Positions 50,903 through 58,788 of a DNA stretch of 64,000 nt are shown here, one piece after another. The stretch spans positions 79,758 through 143,757 of the forward strand of contig CANOVJ010000001.1 in NCBI GenBank assembly GCA_947570615.1, given 5' to 3'. Source of the DNA: an uncultured Lachnospiraceae bacterium. Its GTDB lineage: Bacteria > Bacillota > Clostridia > Lachnospirales > Lachnospiraceae. The notes below the pieces were generated by a model. The model was given only the letters and a program-made list of their open reading frames with translations. It made no database searches and was not told where the DNA came from. The translations under genes and the position numbers were made by a program. How positions within the stretch are numbered: position 1 is the stretch's first letter; each line of letters opens with the position of its first letter.

Positions 50903-51811
50903 ATGTCAGTCAACAATATATATGAAGAATGTCCGGTTTACGAAACAGCGTCTTTTGTACTGCGTCTGGTCAGAGAGGAGGACGCCGGGCCCCTGCTGGC
51001 CTGCTATTCTGATAAAAAGGCCGTGGCAAAAATGAACGCCGACAACTGTACGGGGAATTTTTATTTCGCCACAGTCAGGGAAATGGAGGACTGTATCCGG
51101 TTCTGGTTAAAGGAATATGGGGAACGCAGGTATGTAAGATTTGCCATCATTCCCCGAACGATCGGTTATGCGGTGGGTACGGCTGAAGTTTTTGGCGGGG
51201 AGGACGGCGTTCTGAGAATCGATCTGGCGGCAGATTATGACAGGGAGGAGTATCTGGAGGAATTGGTAAGACTTGCCGTCCTGCGCTGGATCAGAGATTT
51301 TGGGATCGGAAGCCTGAAGATAAAAGCCCTTAACACGCCCGAAAGGATTCCCTTATTGAAAAGGTATGGCTTTGTCCCCTCCACTGCGTTCCGGCCCGGA
51401 GAGGGATATTTTGAACGGCCGGTTATAAAAGCGTTTGATGGGGATAAGGGAATCGCGTTCTGTGGGCTTGCATGCTGTGTCTGCAGCGAAAATACGGACT
51501 GCGACGGCTGCAAAAAGGACGGCTGTCAGGACAGGGGGAGCTGCGAAAACTATATTTGCTGTAAATCAAAGCGTCTGGAGGGGTGCTGGGAGTGCGGCGA
51601 TTTTCCCTGTGAGAGCCCGATGTTGGGTAAGCCGCGCGTCAGGGCTTTTGCGAAATATGTGGCGGAAAATGGTGTGGAGCGTCTGGTCAGAGCATTGAAG
51701 AAGAACGAGGAGTGCGGGGTGCTCTATCACTACAGCGGACAGCTTATCGGGGATTATGATTTATTTCAGACCCAGGAGGAGATCATTGAGTTTATTAATC
51801 GCGGTTTGTAG
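50903..51811 (+). CDS. GNAT acetyltransferase fused to a DUF3795 cysteine-rich domain
   Basis: This 302-residue two-domain protein has an N-terminal acetyltransferase-like fold (about 10-170), with the (R)LVREEDAGPLLACYSDK opening and a late IPLLKRYGF segment typical of GNAT proteins. It is joined to a C-terminal Cys-rich DUF3795 region (about 183-240) containing CGLACCVCSE, DCDGCKKDGC and CWECGDFPCE. The latter is expected to bind metal. The classical acetyl-CoA loop (Q/R-x-x-G-x-G/A) is not obvious, so catalysis is uncertain. AGGAGGGAAC precedes the ATG. The fusion is less common than either domain alone. Confidence 0.75.
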   Translation: MSVNNIYEECPVYETASFVLRLVREEDAGPLLACYSDKKAVAKMNADNCTGNFYFATVREMEDCIRFWLKEYGERRYVRFAIIPRTIGYAVGTAEVFGGEDGVLRIDLAADYDREEYLEELVRLAVLRWIRDFGIGSLKIKALNTPERIPLLKRYGFVPSTAFRPGEGYFERPVIKAFDGDKGIAFCGLACCVCSENTDCDGCKKDGCQDRGSCENYICCKSKRLEGCWECGDFPCESPMLGKPRVRAFAKYVAENGVERLVRALKKNEECGVLYHYSGQLIGDYDLFQTQEEIIEFINRGL

Positions 51812-51825
51812 TTTGGTTTTGTACA

Positions 51826-51855
51826 TTGACGAATCTCCCTGGATTGTTCTATAAT
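51826..51855 (+). promoter_or_regulatory. Predicted sigma-A promoter of the ispE operon
   Basis: TTGACG (51826-51831) and a perfect TATAAT (51850-51855) are spaced by 18 bp, about 60 bp before the ispE start. Confidence 0.7.
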
Positions 51856-51868
51856 AAATACAATCTGG

Positions 51869-51883
51869 TGTATAATGTATACA
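51869..51883. promoter_or_regulatory. Perfect palindrome just downstream of the ispE -10 box (putative GntR operator)
   Basis: TGTATA-ATG-TATACA is a perfect 6-3-6 inverted repeat centred about 20 bp after the -10 box. A GntR/FCD regulator is encoded in the same operon, so autoregulation is plausible. Confidence 0.45.
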
Positions 51884-51917
51884 GAGCGCGCAGACGGCCG
51901 CGCGGAAACGAGGAAAA

Positions 51918-52844
51918 ATGGACTGTGTGAAGAGAAAGGCTTACGCCAAGATCAATCTGGGGCTGGACGTGCTGCGCAGGCGTCCGGACGGATACCATGA
52001 GGTGAGAATGGTCATGCAGACGGTGGATATCACGGATCTTCTTACCTTCCGGAGGACGGACAGGCCGGGGATCCTCCTGCGCACGGATAAAGAGGAGCTG
52101 CCCTCCGGGAAGGACAATCTGATTTACCGGGCGGCGGAGGCTGTTTTCCGGGAACAAACCCAATGTGGCGCTATCCCCCGGGGACAGGGCGTGGAGATCA
52201 TCCTGGAGAAGAGGATCCCCATCGCGGCGGGCATGGCCGGGGGAAGCGCCGACGCGGCGGCTGTGTTCCATGGGCTCAACGAGCTGTTCGGGCCTGGTAT
52301 GTCCCTTTCGGATATGCAGCGGATGGGCGTGAAGCTTGGAGCGGATATTCCCTATTGTCTGATGGGGGGGACAGCCCTGGCGGAGGGGATCGGAGAGAAG
52401 CTGCGCGCGCTTCCTGAGCCGCCCCGGGCAGTCCTGACAGTGGCGAAGCCGGATATCGACGTATCCACGAAATTTGTCTACGAAAATCTCCACGCTGATC
52501 AGCTGAAGGAGCATCCGGATATCGACGGGATGGTACAGGCGATCCGGCAGGGCAGTCTTGAGGGCGTCACAGGCAGGATGGGGAATGTGCTGGAGACGGT
52601 CACTGTCAGGGCGTATCCGGTGATCGATCAGATCAAAAAAACCATGCTCGGGGAGGGAGCCGAAAACGCGCTGATGAGCGGAAGCGGGCCTTCTGTCTTT
52701 GGGGTTTTCAGACAAAGGGAGAGGGCGCAGGCGGCCGCGGAGCAGATCAGGAGAGCAGGGCTTGCCGGAGAGGTTTTTGTGACGGAATTTTACAGCCCGC
52801 CGCGGATGCAGAGGCCTGCGGGGGAGGATTTTTCTTTGGAATAA
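51918..52844 (+). CDS. ispE: 4-diphosphocytidyl-2-C-methyl-D-erythritol kinase
   Basis: This GHMP-family kinase of the non-mevalonate isoprenoid pathway phosphorylates CDP-methylerythritol. The 308-residue protein starts RKAYAKINLGLDVL, the family opening. Its ATP-binding glycine-rich loop is PIAAGMAGGSADAAA (about 97-111), and the third GHMP motif is MSGSGPSVFG near residue 255. GAAACGAGG precedes the ATG. It stands at the head of a likely operon with a GntR regulator (41 bp downstream), small membrane protein and murI, behind a consensus promoter. Confidence 0.96.
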   Translation: MDCVKRKAYAKINLGLDVLRRRPDGYHEVRMVMQTVDITDLLTFRRTDRPGILLRTDKEELPSGKDNLIYRAAEAVFREQTQCGAIPRGQGVEIILEKRIPIAAGMAGGSADAAAVFHGLNELFGPGMSLSDMQRMGVKLGADIPYCLMGGTALAEGIGEKLRALPEPPRAVLTVAKPDIDVSTKFVYENLHADQLKEHPDIDGMVQAIRQGSLEGVTGRMGNVLETVTVRAYPVIDQIKKTMLGEGAENALMSGSGPSVFGVFRQRERAQAAAEQIRRAGLAGEVFVTEFYSPPRMQRPAGEDFSLE

Positions 52845-52884
52845 GTAAAAACCGTTGGTTTTGGAAAGGAGGGCGCCTGGCAGG

Positions 52885-53571
52885 ATGGATGGAAAGCTGC
52901 AGATAGAAATGGATGAGTTTTTGCCCCTTCGGGATGTGGTGTTCAACACGCTGCGCAGGGCAATTTTAAACGGAAAGCTAAAGCCTGGTGAACGTCTGAT
53001 GGAGGTTCATCTGGCGAACCGTCTGGGGGTCAGCCGTACGCCCATCCGGGAGGCCATCCGGAAGCTGGAGCTGGAGGGGCTGGTGATCATGATCCCCAGG
53101 CGGGGGGCCGAGGTGGCGCGGATCACGGAAAAAAGCTTAAAGGACGTGCTGGAGGTGCGAAGAGCCCTGGACGCCCTGAGCGTGGAGCTGGCCTGCGAGC
53201 GGATCACCCAGCCGGATCTGGAGCGGCTGGGGGAGGCCTGCCGGAATTTCGAGAGAGCGGTGCGGGGGGAGGACGCGTCGGTGATCGCCAGCGCGGATGT
53301 GGCTCTTCACGATATCATTGTCGAGGCCACCGGAAACCGGCGTCTGCAGCAGCTTGTGAACAATCTCTCGGAGCAGATGTACCGTTTCCGGTTTGTATAT
53401 ATAAAGGAAGAAAATCAGCACGATAACCTGGTTGCCGAACACCGGGAGATTTACGAGAGTATCTTAAACTGCGACAGGGAGCGTGCGGCGGCCGCGGCAA
53501 GGCTTCACATTGACAACCAGGAAAAGTCCATCATCAGACAGATCCGGCTGGAGAACGAAAGGCGGCCGTGA
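52885..53571 (+). CDS. GntR-family regulator, FCD (FadR) type
   Basis: This 228-residue regulator has the winged helix (about 10-75), with helix-turn-helix EVHLANRLGVSRTPIREAIR, and an FCD ligand domain (about 85-220). The metal/ligand histidines are seen in ALHDIIVEATGN, AEHREIYES and RLHIDNQEKS. FCD proteins sense organic acids or sugar acids. The frame opens at 52855; I prefer the ATG at 52885, although the best ribosome site (AAGGAGG) lies 12 bp upstream of it. A perfect palindrome at the promoter of the ispE operon may be its own target. Confidence 0.9.
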   Translation: MDGKLQIEMDEFLPLRDVVFNTLRRAILNGKLKPGERLMEVHLANRLGVSRTPIREAIRKLELEGLVIMIPRRGAEVARITEKSLKDVLEVRRALDALSVELACERITQPDLERLGEACRNFERAVRGEDASVIASADVALHDIIVEATGNRRLQQLVNNLSEQMYRFRFVYIKEENQHDNLVAEHREIYESILNCDRERAAAAARLHIDNQEKSIIRQIRLENERRP

Positions 53572-53722
53572 GAGGGTGCCCGGCTATTCATGCGCGGCCG
53601 GCCGAATAAGCCCGGGCAAACTGGAAATACTCATATCAGAGAGCGGCTCTTTAAGACGCGCATCCGGCAGAGCTTAAGGCTCCCGGCATTCGCAGTCAGG
53701 AGCGCCGCGGAAAGGTATGAGT

Positions 53723-54124
53723 ATGATAAAAAAGGTGTACGAGGCAGCGTTACTGTTTGTGGGAACCCTGGGATGGTGGGGATTCGTGTATCCCGAGCTT
53801 TGCCCTGACGGGCAGGTTTATGAGGAGGAAGCCCTCCCGGAGGAGAAGGAGGACGAAATCCCGGAGGAAATGCGCTTTCCCGGGCAGCGGGCCCTGCAGG
53901 AAAAAGGGAGCGCGCTGACGGAGTCCCCGAAAGCATCGTCCGTGCCCGCCCAGAGTGAAACCACAGCGGATTTGGCAAAACGGGCCGATTCAGAGGAAAA
54001 AGGCGAAGCCGCCTTACCAGAAACGGAAGATCCGGGCTGGGAGCTGGGGGAAATCCGTATAAAGAGCCGTCTTATGGAATATGTATGTGAAATGAAAGAA
54101 AACCGGCAAAGGAAAAGAGAGTGA
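53723..54124 (+). CDS. Small membrane-anchored acidic protein, unknown function
   Basis: I do not recognise this protein. It is about 133 residues: a single membrane segment near the N-terminus (about 6-22, AALLFVGTLGWWGF) and then an extended Glu/Pro/Ala/Ser-rich acidic tail with no clear fold. GGAAAGG (53709-53715) is seven bases from the ATG at 53723, which is preferred over the ATG at 53717. It is three bases before murI and therefore in the same operon; a role at the cell envelope is only suggested by that context. Confidence 0.6.
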   Translation: MIKKVYEAALLFVGTLGWWGFVYPELCPDGQVYEEEALPEEKEDEIPEEMRFPGQRALQEKGSALTESPKASSVPAQSETTADLAKRADSEEKGEAALPETEDPGWELGEIRIKSRLMEYVCEMKENRQRKRE

Positions 54125-54127
54125 GAG

Positions 54128-54949
54128 ATGAGAGACAGAAACGCGCCTGTGGGCGTCTTTGACTCCGGAATAGGGGGGCTGACGGTGGCGAGAGAGATCA
54201 TGCGTCAGACGCCGGGGGAGAGAATCGTTTATTTTGGAGATACCGCCAGGTTGCCTTACGGGAGTAAATCGCAGGAGACGATCCTGCGCTACTCCCGTCA
54301 GATTGTCCGTTTTCTGAATACGCAGCGGGTGAAAGCGATCGTGGTGGCCTGCAATACGGCCAGCGCCTATGCGCTGGACGAACTGGAAAAGGAGACGGAC
54401 ATCCCCATGATCGGAGTGATCCGGCCGGGAGCCAGGACGGCGGCGGCTTCTTCCGCCAACGGAAGGATCGGCGTGATCGGCACGGAGGGAACCATCGCCA
54501 GCGGCATTTATACCCGGTACATAGAGGCGATCGATCCGAAAATAAAGATCACCGGAAAGGCATGTCCTCTCTTCGTCCCGCTGGTGGAGGAAGGCCTCTG
54601 GCAGGATCCTGTCACCGATGAGATTGCCAGACGCTATCTCGGAGAGCTGATCGATATCGGGATCGACACCCTGATCCTGGGATGCACTCACTACCCTCTG
54701 ATCCGCTCCACTGTGGGGAAGATCATGGGAGATAAGGTCACGCTGGTAAATCCCGCCTACGAGACGGCCAGAGAGCTGAAAGCGCTGCTGAAGGAGCGTG
54801 ATATGGAGAATGATGAAAAGCCGGGGATTCTGGACGACAGATACCGTTTTTATGTCAGCGATGCGGCGGAGAAATTCAAGCGCTTTGCCAATTCCATCAT
54901 AAAGTACGGCATCCTCTCCGCCAGGGCGGTAAACATAGAAGAATACTGA
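54128..54949 (+). CDS. murI: Glutamate racemase
   Basis: This 273-residue racemase makes D-glutamate for peptidoglycan. Both catalytic cysteines are in place: Cys in VACNTASA (about 76) and Cys in LGCTHYPL (about 187). The N-terminal VGVFDSGIGGLTVAREI and GDTARLPYG motifs are characteristic, with the Asp and Ser that bind substrate. The start lies four bases after the previous gene, with GAGAGTGAGAG as ribosome site. It is followed by a DUF1934 gene after 61 bp. Confidence 0.96.
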   Translation: MRDRNAPVGVFDSGIGGLTVAREIMRQTPGERIVYFGDTARLPYGSKSQETILRYSRQIVRFLNTQRVKAIVVACNTASAYALDELEKETDIPMIGVIRPGARTAAASSANGRIGVIGTEGTIASGIYTRYIEAIDPKIKITGKACPLFVPLVEEGLWQDPVTDEIARRYLGELIDIGIDTLILGCTHYPLIRSTVGKIMGDKVTLVNPAYETARELKALLKERDMENDEKPGILDDRYRFYVSDAAEKFKRFANSIIKYGILSARAVNIEEY

Positions 54950-55010
54950 AAAGGGATTTTGATTGATGCGCTGCCACAGGCAAAGCCTGCGGTATGCAGG
55001 GAGGACAGGT

Positions 55011-55454
55011 ATGACGAAAGAGGTGCTTCTGTCTCTTAAGGGACTTCAGATGGAGCAGGGCGACGGGGCCGAAGAGCTGGAAACCATAACGCCCGCCAGA
55101 TACTACCACAAAAACGGCAGCCATTACATAGTTTACGAGGAAATGACGGAGGGCTTTTCGGATACCACCCGGAATATTATCCGCGTGCAGGATTCCTGTG
55201 TGGAGGTATCCAAAAAGGGGCTGGTGAACGTGCGCATGCTTTTTGAACAGAATCGGAAAAATATCACCAGTTATCTTACACCCTACGGAAATATTCTTAT
55301 CGGTGTGGACACGGAGTCCGTTCAGGTGCAGGAAAAGGAAAACCAGATAAAGGTGGAGGTGGCCTACACTCTGGAGGCCAACTACCAGTATCTGGCGGAC
55401 TGTAAGATCGAGATGGAGCTGCGCCCCAGGGAGGAAGGAATCCGGCTGATGTAG
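55011..55454 (+). CDS. DUF1934 (YwiB-like) protein
   Basis: This 147-residue protein is a predicted small beta-barrel of the calycin type, with no signal peptide. Family features are the opening VLLSLKGLQ, a YYHKNGSHYIVYEE segment and the late VEVAYTLEAN block. Its molecular function is unknown. GGGAGGAC lies just before the ATG at 55011; the frame opens earlier, but no ribosome site supports that. In Firmicutes such genes often lie near murI or argS, in line with this context. Confidence 0.8.
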   Translation: MTKEVLLSLKGLQMEQGDGAEELETITPARYYHKNGSHYIVYEEMTEGFSDTTRNIIRVQDSCVEVSKKGLVNVRMLFEQNRKNITSYLTPYGNILIGVDTESVQVQEKENQIKVEVAYTLEANYQYLADCKIEMELRPREEGIRLM

Positions 55455-55480
55455 AACTGCGCATGTGCGGGCCCGCGCAT

Positions 55481-55515
55481 AAAAAGAGACTGCCGACAGA
55501 AAAAATGGTCAGCAG
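55481..55515 (-). terminator. Terminator of the reverse-strand membrane protein gene
   Basis: On the reverse strand CTGCTGAC (55515-55508) pairs with GTCGGCAG (55497-55490), one mismatch, followed by TCTCTTTTT. It starts 45 bp after that gene's stop. Confidence 0.55.
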
Positions 55516-55559
55516 CCCCCGCTTCGTGACTGTTCAGCTCAAAGTATAACACACGCTAT

Positions 55560-56036
55560 TTATTTCAGAGGCTTCGCCCCCGCCTTTTCCTGCGCTTTCT
55601 CGAGGGCACGTTTGAAGAAGCCCTTCTTTTTGGCGGGAACCGGAACGGATTTGCCGTGCAGGCCCTTTACGTCCGTAATATAGATTCCGCTGATCACTGC
55701 CTTTACCTCCTTTTTGACAGGGACGGAATCAAAGATCCGCTCCTCGCACACCAGAGACATGATCTGCGGCCCGATCTTCGCCTTGACGATGGGCATTTTG
55801 GAGGAACGCAGAAGCTTTGGCGTCTGATCGATGACCATCTGGGGGAGACCGGAATCCTTAATCTTCATCCGCTTCTTATCTATAATCAGCATGGAAACCG
55901 TCTGTTTCATTGCGTTGATCTGCTGTTGTTGCTGTTCCTGACGCTTCTGGGCCTTTCTTCCGAGGAAATATAATACCACCAGGGCAACGATCAAAACCGC
56001 GAGAATGACCAGCAAAACAATTGTTATTTTGCTCAT
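55560..56036 (-). CDS. Membrane-anchored hypothetical protein
   Basis: This 158-residue protein has a single N-terminal membrane segment (about 4-26) and a short Gln/Arg-rich coiled-coil stretch (30-42). A soluble domain of about 90 residues follows, with SMLIIDKKRMKIKDSGLP and KAKIGPQIM segments, and it ends in a basic Lys/Ala-rich tail. I do not recognise a named family. The tail and the Cys in LVCEERIF offer no catalytic clue. GGAGGGTTC precedes the ATG on the reverse strand. It is flanked by convergent DUF1934 and divergent PPIase genes. Confidence 0.7.
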   Translation of the reverse strand: MSKITIVLLVILAVLIVALVVLYFLGRKAQKRQEQQQQQINAMKQTVSMLIIDKKRMKIKDSGLPQMVIDQTPKLLRSSKMPIVKAKIGPQIMSLVCEERIFDSVPVKKEVKAVISGIYITDVKGLHGKSVPVPAKKKGFFKRALEKAQEKAGAKPLK

Positions 56037-56308
56037 GTGAACCCTCCTTCACGCCGGCGTCAAATTTTGGATAAATCCGGCAACGACAGTTAATATTTTA
56101 GCACTTTGGCAGGAAACAGGCAAGGGCTTTTGGGATTTCCCCAAAAAGTTTCTGAAAAGATGAATTATTTATAAAATCCGGGACAAAGCCTTTCGCGGGA
56201 CGTGTTTTTGTGATATAAAAAAGAAGGAAAAAAATATTATGCCTGCGCAGACCACACCCGGTGTGCATGAGGATTCGCAGGCTGTGGAAGGAAACAGGTA
56301 TTTTGAGA
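56037..56308. other. Divergent intergenic region before the PPIase lipoprotein gene
   Basis: No separate gene is supported. An ATG at 56239 with a good ribosome site (AAGAAGGAAA) opens a 70-codon frame that is out of phase with the lipoprotein and has no protein character. AT-rich stretches at about 56090-56235 may hold promoters for both divergent genes; no consensus could be fixed. Confidence 0.35.
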
Positions 56309-57388
56309 ATGAAAAATCGAAAAACAGGCAGCAGAGCCAGCAGAAAATTTCCGGCGGCCGTTGTGGCGATGGCCGCCGCTGCAGGGATAGCGGGGCTTCT
56401 GACGGCGTGCGGAAAGTCCCCGGAGGAAATGAAATATGTGTCGGATCTTAAGGCGAAGGATTATGTGATCCTGGGAAATTATGACACGGTGGAGGTGGAG
56501 CTGGAACCCGCCCAGGTGTCGGACGAATACCTGGACGCCTACATTACCTTTCTCATGATGGGCAGCCAGACCTATGAGCCCGTGACCGGACGTGCCATAG
56601 AGGAGGGGGATAAGGTAAACTTTGACTTCCAGGGGAAGATCGACGGCGAGGCCTTTGACGGGGGAAGTGCCAGCGACTATGAGCTTGTCATCGGCTCCGG
56701 CGGATTTATCGACGGATTCGAGGACGGCATGATCGGGATGGAGATCGGGGAGACCAGGGATCTGAACCTGAAATTTCCGGATCCCTACAAGCACAACCCT
56801 GATCTGTCGGGCGTCCCCGTGGTCTTTACCGTGACGGTGAACGGCATCAGCGAGCCGAAGTCGGTGGAGCTGACGGATGAGTATGTGGCGGGCCTGGACA
56901 TGGAGGAATATACGACCGTGGAGGAGTACAGGGATTTTGTCCGGGACAGGCTTATGGAGCAGGCGCAGATCAGCTATGAGGGGAGGAAGGTGGACGCCGT
57001 CCTTGCGGCGATGTGTGAGAAGAGCGTGTTTGAGGAGCTGCCCTCCGGTATGGTGGAGCGTCTGTATACTACGCTCATGGACAATGCGAAGGCCTACGCG
57101 GAGATGAGCGGGATGGAGCCGGGAGAATATGTGGCCGCCGCCTATGGCGGGGAGGCCGCGGATTATGAAGAGACTCTGCGCGGGGAAGCTCTCAGAATGG
57201 CCCAGGAGAATGTGATGGCATCGGCCGTCGCGGATAAGGAAAAGATCACGGTGACGGACGCAGAGCTTGAGGAGAGCACCGGCGGAAGAAGCGTGGACGT
57301 GGAGGCATACAGGGAGTTTCTGCTCACTCAGAAGGTGGGAGAATTTCTGGCCGGGAGGGCTGTGGTGAGCGAGCCCGGCGCGCAGTAG
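56309..57388 (+). CDS. FKBP/trigger-factor-type peptidyl-prolyl isomerase lipoprotein
   Basis: This is a 359-residue exported foldase candidate. It has a basic N-terminus and hydrophobic signal with lipobox LLTAC (Cys34), then an FKBP-like isomerase domain (about 95-180) opening with EEGDKVNFDFQGKIDGE and containing IDGFEDGMIGMEIGETR. A helical C-terminal region (about 190-350) is like the substrate-binding part of trigger factor. It would assist folding of secreted proteins outside the membrane. The start is uncertain: GTG at 56261 and ATGs at 56267 and 56309 are in frame, and none has a strong ribosome site; 56309 gives the best signal peptide. Confidence 0.85.
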   Translation: MKNRKTGSRASRKFPAAVVAMAAAAGIAGLLTACGKSPEEMKYVSDLKAKDYVILGNYDTVEVELEPAQVSDEYLDAYITFLMMGSQTYEPVTGRAIEEGDKVNFDFQGKIDGEAFDGGSASDYELVIGSGGFIDGFEDGMIGMEIGETRDLNLKFPDPYKHNPDLSGVPVVFTVTVNGISEPKSVELTDEYVAGLDMEEYTTVEEYRDFVRDRLMEQAQISYEGRKVDAVLAAMCEKSVFEELPSGMVERLYTTLMDNAKAYAEMSGMEPGEYVAAAYGGEAADYEETLRGEALRMAQENVMASAVADKEKITVTDAELEESTGGRSVDVEAYREFLLTQKVGEFLAGRAVVSEPGAQ

Positions 57389-57427
57389 ACGAGAGATTGA
57401 ATGGCGGGGTGTAAGTAAAAATTGCGG

Positions 57428-58753
57428 ATGAAAAAAAGGGGTGTCAGATTTCTGGGGGCTTTGCTGGTCCTTATGCTGGCGGGGGGGACTGCAAGGCCGG
57501 CGGCGGCCGCATCCATCTCTGACCTGGAGCGGGAAAAGAAGGCGCTGGAGGAACAGAAGAAGGAAGCCGATGCCAGGAGACGGCAGGAGCAGCAGAACTA
57601 TAATAACGCTTCCGGAAAGGTGAATTCCATCCAGTCCGAGGCGGACGAGGTGGCGGGAGAGATCGACGAGATCGACGCCGCCCTGGTGGAGACCATCGCC
57701 AGCGTGGAGATGATCGAGGAGGAAATTACACAGAAAGAGGATCAGATAGAGGAAACCACCGCGCAGCTTGAGGAGGCCCAGGCAGTGGAGCGGCAGCAGT
57801 ATGAGGCCATGAAGCTCCGAATCAAGTTCCTGTACGAAAAAGGGGACACCACTTATCTGGAAATCATTTTGAGCGGCAAGAGCTTCGGCGATATTATGAA
57901 TAAGGTGGAGTATGTTGAAAAGCTCTACGAATATGACCGGAAGGTGCTGGGGGACTATCAGCAGGCCAGAGAGGCTGTGGAGGTCTTAAAGCAGAGGCTG
58001 GAGGAGGAAATGGCGGAGCTTGAGGCCCAGCAGCACGAGCTTCTGGAGGAGCAGGAGAGCCTTGAGATCATACTGGAGGAGAAGCAGGCTCTTTATGACG
58101 ATTATGAAGTCCAGTTAGCCAGGGCCAGACAGGAGGCGGCGATTTACAAGGCGAATATCAAAAAACAGAACGACGCCATCCGAAAGCTGGAGGCGGAGGC
58201 GGCCAATAAGGAGTCGGAGATCGAGGCGGCCAGAAAGGCGGAGGAGGAGGCCAGAAGAGCCCAGGAGCTGGCCCTGCAGAGACAGGCCCAGGAGCAGTCT
58301 GATGGCGGGCAGGACAGTTCCTCCTCTGACGATTCGTCCTCCGGCGGTTCGTCAGGCTCCTCCGGTAAATCCTCGGGCTATGCCTCGGCGTCCAGCTATT
58401 CCGGCTCCGGGGGAAAGGGACAGCAGATCGCCAGCTATGCCTGCCAGTTCATCGGGAATCCCTATGTGCCGGGAGGGACCAGCCTCACAGAAGGGGCGGA
58501 CTGTTCCGGCTTTGTGTGGAGAGTGTATCAGGACTTTGGCTACAGCGTTCCCAGAACCTCCTATTCCCTGCGCAGTACGGGAACCGGGGTATCCTATTCG
58601 GAGGCCCAGCCCGGCGATGTGATCTGCTACGCGGGCCATGTGGGGATTTACATTGGCAACGGTCAGATCGTCCACGCCAGCACCCAGCGGACGGGGATCA
58701 AGATCACCCACGCGACCTACAAGGAGATTCTTTCGGTGAGGAGAATCGTGTAA
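57428..58753 (+). CDS. Secreted NlpC/P60 peptidoglycan hydrolase with coiled-coil domain
   Basis: This 441-residue protein has a signal peptide (about 1-28, ...ARPAAAA), a long coiled coil (about 30-275) of the PcsB/CwlO type, a Ser/Gly-rich linker (about 285-325) and a C-terminal NlpC/P60 domain. Its catalytic residues are Cys359 (ADCSGF), His404 (AGHVGIYIG) and His416 (IVHAST). Such proteins cut peptide stems during cell elongation or division and are usually activated by FtsEX. It follows the PPIase gene after 39 bp, so that foldase may help its secretion. The ATG at 57428 is chosen over the TTG at 57422; neither has a strong ribosome site. Confidence 0.92.
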   Translation: MKKRGVRFLGALLVLMLAGGTARPAAAASISDLEREKKALEEQKKEADARRRQEQQNYNNASGKVNSIQSEADEVAGEIDEIDAALVETIASVEMIEEEITQKEDQIEETTAQLEEAQAVERQQYEAMKLRIKFLYEKGDTTYLEIILSGKSFGDIMNKVEYVEKLYEYDRKVLGDYQQAREAVEVLKQRLEEEMAELEAQQHELLEEQESLEIILEEKQALYDDYEVQLARARQEAAIYKANIKKQNDAIRKLEAEAANKESEIEAARKAEEEARRAQELALQRQAQEQSDGGQDSSSSDDSSSGGSSGSSGKSSGYASASSYSGSGGKGQQIASYACQFIGNPYVPGGTSLTEGADCSGFVWRVYQDFGYSVPRTSYSLRSTGTGVSYSEAQPGDVICYAGHVGIYIGNGQIVHASTQRTGIKITHATYKEILSVRRIV

Positions 58754-58788
58754 CATAACAGGGCTTTGAAAGGAGCATAATTATAAAT

